NCBI GenBank assembly: GCA_963702955.1
Contig: OY969774.1
Location: forward strand, 1,736,001 to 1,800,000
Length of the DNA stretch: 64,000 bases
Source of the DNA: VRUE01 sp963702955
GTDB lineage: Bacteria > Actinomycetota > Thermoleophilia > Solirubrobacterales > 70-9
Direction: 5' to 3'
How positions within the stretch are numbered: position 1 is the first letter of the stretch; each line of letters opens with the position of its first letter. The notes under the pieces were generated by a model, which ran no database searches, was not told the origin of the DNA, and was given only the letters and a program-made list of their open reading frames with translations. Of the stretch, positions 61,067 through 64,000 are shown piece by piece. Position numbers and translations under genes: made by a program.

Positions 61067-61139
61067 GGGGCTATAGCTCAGCTGGCAGAGCGCCTGGATC
61101 GCACCCAGGAGGTCGGCGGTTCGAATCCGCCTAGCTCCA
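61067..61139 (+). tRNA. tRNA-Ala(CGC)
   Basis: 73 nt: acceptor GGGGCTA/TAGCTCC, D-arm GCTCAGCTGGCAGAGC, anticodon stem CCTGG/CCAGG with loop ATCGCAC (anticodon 61100-61102), T-arm GGCGG-TTCGAAT-CCGCC. Followed by an intrinsic terminator. Confidence 0.96.
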
Positions 61140-61144
61140 TACTC

Positions 61145-61171
61145 AGAAGCCCCTGCACGTCAGGGGCTTCT
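61145..61171 (+). terminator. Intrinsic terminator of tRNA-Ala(CGC)
   Basis: Perfect 11-bp stem AGAAGCCCCTG / CAGGGGCTTCT with loop CACGT, then GCATTTCT. It is 5 nt after the tRNA. Confidence 0.8.
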
Positions 61172-61363
61172 GCATTTCTGCAGCCGCCGCCGATCGGCGA
61201 ACACGGCCCTCCGTTTCAGGCACGAGTGCCTGAAACAGCGGCGATGCGCGGGGATTAGCGGCGATTTACGTCGATTTCGGACTCGCTTTCGGGCGCGAGC
61301 AGAGGTACGGTCGGCGACCGCAAGACATAGCGGCCCCGGCGGCGCGCAAACGCCCCGGGGCCC
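61172..61363. other. Non-coding stretch with one palindrome
   Basis: No gene is visible between the tRNA-Ala terminator and the structured leader. It holds a perfect palindrome, GTTTCAGGCAC-GA-GTGCCTGAAAC (61213-61236), possibly an operator. The remainder is GC-rich with no feature I recognise. Confidence 0.5.
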
Positions 61364-61463
61364 GGCACCGAAGAACCTCCTTCGATGCGCGACCGATTCT
61401 CCCAGAGCACTTCGGGTGCTCGGGTAGATCAACGGCCCTGATCTGAGGCGGCTCTTCGGTGCC
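61364..61463 (+). ncRNA. Candidate structured leader RNA
   Basis: An 11-bp perfect stem GGCACCGAAGA (61364-61374) / TCTTCGGTGCC (61453-61463) closes 78 nt. That interior holds a hairpin GAGCAC-TTCGG-GTGCTC (61405-61421), extended past a bulged A by CCC/GGG and weaker GATTCT/AGATC pairing, and a possible CCTC/GAGG helper stem. It ends 19 nt before the ATG at 61483, so it is either a cis-regulatory leader or a small RNA. It matches no riboswitch class I know. Confidence 0.4.
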
Positions 61464-61482
61464 CTACCGAAAGGGGGGCGCC

Positions 61483-61896
61483 ATGCCCAGCATTACCGCG
61501 ACGATCGACCGCGACCAGCGCGACGGTCTCTACGAGCTCATCCGCAACCACCTCGGCGGGATCGGCGACGTCTGGATCGCGCTGGAGGAGAACGAGGACT
61601 TCGCCACGGCCGAGCGGCTCGGCATCGAGTTCGGCGAAGACTTCCGCCTGCTGGCCGACATCGGCTGGCAGGCGAAGGACGACCGCAAGTCCTTCGAGCT
61701 GACGATGCCGACCCACGACCTGATGGAAGTGCTGAAGCGCCTGCACGGCGAAGCCGAACGGGTGCTCTTGGAGTCGGGCACCGAGCGCGAGTCCAAAGAG
61801 GCCGACGCCGAGACCGACGCCCGCTTCCAGCTCGGCCTCGATGCCTGTGAGGAAGTCCTCGTCGATCTCGACGAGCGAGAGGGTGAGCGAGCGTGA
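61483..61896 (+). CDS. Hypothetical protein, acidic
   Basis: 137 aa, not recognised. It is acidic and mostly helical, opening SITATIDRDQRDGLYELIRN, with AERLGIEFGEDFRLLADIGW in mid-protein and an Asp/Glu-rich C-terminus (EREGERA). The layout recalls small phage or plasmid genes. A GGGGGGCG stretch precedes the ATG. It starts a four- to five-gene plus-strand cluster with 4-nt overlaps and lies behind a structured leader. Confidence 0.65.
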   Translation: MPSITATIDRDQRDGLYELIRNHLGGIGDVWIALEENEDFATAERLGIEFGEDFRLLADIGWQAKDDRKSFELTMPTHDLMEVLKRLHGEAERVLLESGTERESKEADAETDARFQLGLDACEEVLVDLDEREGERA

Positions 61897-62123
61897 TCGC
61901 GGCGAAGGCCAAGCGCCTGCGCCCCGGCGAGCTGGACGGCCTCGTCCTCACCTACCTCGCAAAGCATCGAGACGACGGATCGCTGACCGCGACCGCAATC
62001 GGTAAGGGCATCGAGCGCTCGGCCGGCGCCGTCGCCAACTGCCTCACGCGGCTGGCGAAGGAGAAGAAGGTGCGGCAGGCAAAGCGCAAGCCGCGCAGCT
62101 ACGTCGCCGTGGAGGCGAAGTAA
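61893..62123 (+). CDS. Small winged-helix DNA-binding protein
   Basis: 76 aa. The sequence LVLTYLAKHRDDGSLTATAI, then GKGIERSAGAVANCLTRLAK, then EKKVRQAKRKPRSYVAV reads as a winged helix (recognition helix SAGAVANCLTRL, wing basic). It overlaps the previous gene by 4 nt (GTGA, GTG start) and is probably the regulator of this accessory cluster or a replication/partition helper. Confidence 0.65.
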   Translation: MIAAKAKRLRPGELDGLVLTYLAKHRDDGSLTATAIGKGIERSAGAVANCLTRLAKEKKVRQAKRKPRSYVAVEAK

Positions 62124-62125
62124 CG

Positions 62126-62548
62126 ATGTGCGGGCGATGCGGTGGGCGAACCGGGCGGCGCAGGCTCTTCCCCGACCAGACGCCGCCTGGGCTCAACTAC
62201 GCGGTCGTGACGGGCACGCTCCTCGACGACCCCCGAGAGGGCGGCGGTCCGGGCGGCACCCCGGTCCTCGTCATGGAGATCGAGTTCCCGGTGGCCGACC
62301 CCGAGCATCCGCGGCTGCTTTGGACCTACGCCAGCTATGAGGTCGAGGTGCCTGGCGATGTCGGCGGCCAGCACGTCGAAGAGTTGAGGAAGGGCGCTCC
62401 GGTGCTAGTCGCGGGACGGCTCAGCGAGCGCTGCTCGCTGGAGGATGGGCGCGCGAGCTGTCGCGGGACGATCGTCGCCAACCTGATCCACCCCGGCCCG
62501 CCACCCGATCAGCCGGGCGGCTCTCTCGGCGCGAGGTACATGCCGTGA
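62126..62548 (+). CDS. SSB-like OB-fold protein
   Basis: 140 aa. After a CGRCGG zinc-ribbon-like start, residues 24-125 resemble a single-stranded DNA-binding OB fold: NYAVVTGTLLDDPREG, VLVMEIEFPVADPEH, YEVEVPGDVGGQHVEELRKG and APVLVAGRLSERCSLEDGRA. It lacks the acidic C-terminal tip of chromosomal SSB, so it may be a phage/plasmid-type SSB or a relative with another role. Starts 3 bp after the winged-helix gene; overlaps the XRE gene by 4 nt. Confidence 0.55.
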   Translation: MCGRCGGRTGRRRLFPDQTPPGLNYAVVTGTLLDDPREGGGPGGTPVLVMEIEFPVADPEHPRLLWTYASYEVEVPGDVGGQHVEELRKGAPVLVAGRLSERCSLEDGRASCRGTIVANLIHPGPPPDQPGGSLGARYMP

Positions 62549-63228
62549 CTCCCCGCGCCCCGACCTCGGCACCGCCGACGCCGGAGATGAAAGTCCGCTT
62601 CGGCCGGAACCTCGCCCGCTGCCGCGAGGTAGCCGACGTCTCCCAGGAAGAGCTGAGCTTCCGCGCCTCAATCCATCGCACCGAGGTCAGCCTGCTGGAG
62701 CGCGGCGAGCGTATGCCGCGCGTCAACACGGCGCTGCGGATCGCCGGCAGCCTCGGCGTAGCGCTCGACGATCTCGTCGCCGGCTTGGAATGGAAGCCCG
62801 GCTACGAGATCGTCGTGCCGGGGTCGTGGGAGGTGGTCGAGCGTGACGGCGTCGCGCCCGAGGGCCACGCCGAGGGCTCGGCGCATGCCCTGTCCCGATC
62901 GAGACGCCGAACGGCTCCCGATGACGGCAGGCTCGCGCTCCAAGACGCCTTTCCCCTTCAAGGCAATGGCGCGGTTCGCGGACAACCTCTACCGCGCCCG
63001 CGAGCTGGCCGGCCTCGATCAGCGAGAGGCGGCCAAGCGCGCCGCCCTCACTCGTTCCAGGCTCGACAAGATCGAGGGCGGCGAATACGTCCCCAGCCTC
63101 GACATCCTGATCCGCCTCGCCGGCACCTACTCCACCTCGGTCGGCGACCTCGTCAACGGCGTCACCTGGCGACCCGGCTGGGTCGAGCACTCTGGCCCGG
63201 CGGAGTATCTGGTGTCAACCGACAGTAA
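62545..63228 (+). CDS. XRE-family HTH regulator, C-terminal half doubtful
   Basis: 227-codon frame. Residues 16-85 are an XRE helix-turn-helix: VRFGRNLARCREVADVSQEE, then LSFRASIHRTEVSLLERGER, then LRIAGSLGVALDDLVAGLEW. After about residue 105 the sequence becomes Arg/Pro-rich and out of register: here the frame runs over the second HTH gene, which is coded in another frame. Either the protein really has this junk-like tail, or a frameshift has removed its natural stop near 62860-62920. GTG start overlapping the SSB-like gene. Confidence 0.6.
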   Translation: MTPRAPTSAPPTPEMKVRFGRNLARCREVADVSQEELSFRASIHRTEVSLLERGERMPRVNTALRIAGSLGVALDDLVAGLEWKPGYEIVVPGSWEVVERDGVAPEGHAEGSAHALSRSRRRTAPDDGRLALQDAFPLQGNGAVRGQPLPRPRAGRPRSARGGQARRPHSFQARQDRGRRIRPQPRHPDPPRRHLLHLGRRPRQRRHLATRLGRALWPGGVSGVNRQ

Positions 63229-63235
63229 AACCTGA
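62921..63235 (+). CDS. Second XRE-family HTH regulator
   Basis: 104 aa in a different frame from the preceding gene. HTH: MARFADNLYRARELAGLDQR, then EAAKRAALTRSRLDKIEGGE, then YVPSLDILIRLAGTYSTSVG. The domain order and a following W-x-P-G-W (TWRPGWVE) repeat those of the first XRE gene (LEWKPGYE), so the two are a tandem duplication. ATG at 62921 chosen; longer in-frame starts exist (62843). Confidence 0.65.
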   Translation: MTAGSRSKTPFPFKAMARFADNLYRARELAGLDQREAAKRAALTRSRLDKIEGGEYVPSLDILIRLAGTYSTSVGDLVNGVTWRPGWVEHSGPAEYLVSTDSKT

Positions 63236-63336
63236 GCAGATGGACTTTAACGGTACTTCACTCGTAACCGACCAGATTTTGTAACGGACGGGCACAAACT
63301 CGAAAACCCGTGCTGCCATGCGGTACCTTCATGTCT

Positions 63337-64000
63337 CTACTCTTCTCCACGAGAAGCGGGCCCCTCTTCGCGATCGCCCCGGTCACAAACTGCCAGTACA
63401 GTGTAAGGACCAGGTTTTGGAGTCACAGACCAGCCGATCAACATCACACGATCGATGGCCTCGTCATGCGCGAACACCTGCTTCGCGACATTCGCCATCT
63501 GTTTGGACCGCTGGGGAGAGCCATCGTCGGTGGCGATCAACCCGGCGAAATAGTCGCGCCGCTGCGGCGGTCCATTCGTAAAGAGAACGTAGTCGTCCTG
63601 TGAACGCTCCCCCTTGGCTATCTTGTGCCTGAGTTCCAGCATCGCCTCCCTGAACTCCTCCTGATCCTCCTTGGCGACGTTACAGAGTGCTAGCCCAAGC
63701 TCGGTCCACCGTGGGTGTCTTCGGTTCTCGACCGCTGAAAGCAGGGCCTCCCACCACTTGATCCTTTCCACCTTCGGCTTCTCGGCCTCCATCTCGGCCT
63801 CAATGCTGTAGTAGTAGACGTCAATTACGTCGGACAAGCCGAAGGTCTGCATATGGTGCTCACCCGAGAACTCCGCCTCGCCGAGATTGAAGCCTGTCTG
63901 AAGGTAGAAGCCGAGGAGATCGGTCTCCTCGCCGCTCAGGAACTCGCCCTTCTCAAGTTCGGCGCGGCGCGCGAAGTAGTGGATAACCTCGCTAGGATGA
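63337..64000 (-). CDS. Hypothetical protein, truncated by the window edge
   Basis: The frame is open from 63337 to the right edge; an internal Met at 63852 is not the start because family-like coding continues upstream (HPSEVIHYFARRAELEKGEF, then GEETDLLGFYLQTGFNLGEA). At least 221 residues; the N-terminus is outside. Trp/Tyr/Glu-rich (VIDVYYYSIEAEMEAEKPKV, RIKWWEALLSAVENRRHPRW). Lower GC than the neighbouring genes. I do not recognise the family; similar proteins I recall are accessory genes with an N-terminal nuclease-like domain, which cannot be checked here. Confidence 0.65.
   Translation of the reverse strand, partial: HPSEVIHYFARRAELEKGEFLSGEETDLLGFYLQTGFNLGEAEFSGEHHMQTFGLSDVIDVYYYSIEAEMEAEKPKVERIKWWEALLSAVENRRHPRWTELGLALCNVAKEDQEEFREAMLELRHKIAKGERSQDDYVLFTNGPPQRRDYFAGLIATDDGSPQRSKQMANVAKQVFAHDEAIDRVMLIGWSVTPKPGPYTVLAVCDRGDREEGPASRGEE

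Noticed and set aside
59538..61139. The two tRNA-Ala genes as attachment-site repeats bounding an integrated element
   Set aside because: They have different anticodons and several differences; both are complete tRNAs, and the DNA between them has no integrase.

Overview
This 64 kb window is gene-dense, very GC-rich chromosomal DNA with many GTG and TTG starts and four-base (ATGA/GTGA) gene overlaps. The gene content points to an actinobacterium, most likely of the Thermoleophilia/Solirubrobacterales type. The evidence is an HspR-type heat-shock operon, myo-inositol-1-phosphate synthase next to a CDP-alcohol phosphotransferase and a PAP2/inositol-phosphotransferase-like protein, a luciferase-like (F420-type) oxidoreductase, and several lineage-type hypothetical proteins. 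The taxonomic placement is inference; no rRNA gene is present.

Layout. 1-9.4 kb: a tRNA-Glu gene with an odd D-loop insertion, an SDR enzyme, a CDF metal exporter, the minus-strand block argF-lgt-prmC-lysS, and a plus-strand block (EEP hydrolase, phasin/H1-like protein, RNA methyltransferase, LLM oxidoreductase). 9.4-14.8 kb: a minus-strand run of UDG, a truncated-GT4/PHP fusion, ino1, CDP-alcohol phosphotransferase, PAP2 and a dehalogenase-like hydrolase. 14.85-16.2 kb: an IS110-family element whose long left non-coding end probably encodes a bridge RNA, abutting nth. 16.2-18.6 kb: nth, a cytochrome c and a secreted His-rich EEP hydrolase. 18.75-25.3 kb: dnaK-grpE-dnaJ-hspR-clpB. 25.4-28 kb: cell-wall proteins. 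28-46.2 kb: purine biosynthesis (purD, E, B; purC, S, Q, L; purF, N, H; purM and purK are not here), interrupted by accessory genes: a VapBC-like pair, a P450, an AAA/DUF4143 ATPase behind 23-bp tandem repeats, and an MFS/TetR pair with twin operators. 46.2-50.6 kb: a frameshifted DUF3800 gene, tRNA-Lys, and a thiamin locus (ThiS-ThiG fusion, thiO behind a TPP riboswitch, divergent thiE). 50.6-59.5 kb: a 2-oxoacid (pyruvate-type) dehydrogenase operon lpd/DsbA-like/E1a/E1b/E2, a large membrane protein, then lipB-lipA, so the lipoyl enzyme and its cofactor synthesis lie together. 59.5-64 kb: two tRNA-Ala genes, a PD-(D/E)XK nuclease overlapping one of them, an acidic conserved protein, and a small accessory cluster (winged helix, SSB-like OB fold, two XRE regulators) ending in a partial gene.

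No single large defence or biosynthetic system is evident. The most unusual signals are small. Two families of perfect palindromes are dispersed in the window: one has a copy inside the purQ reading frame, the other has intergenic copies. A third repeat is shared by the disordered linkers of grpE and the dehydrogenase E2. Other odd signals are the tRNA-Glu D-loop hairpin, the IS110 left-end RNA with a 9-nt match to the right end, the 23-bp repeat array in front of the AAA ATPase, a structured leader at 61.4 kb, and an endonuclease III whose catalytic Asp is Asn.
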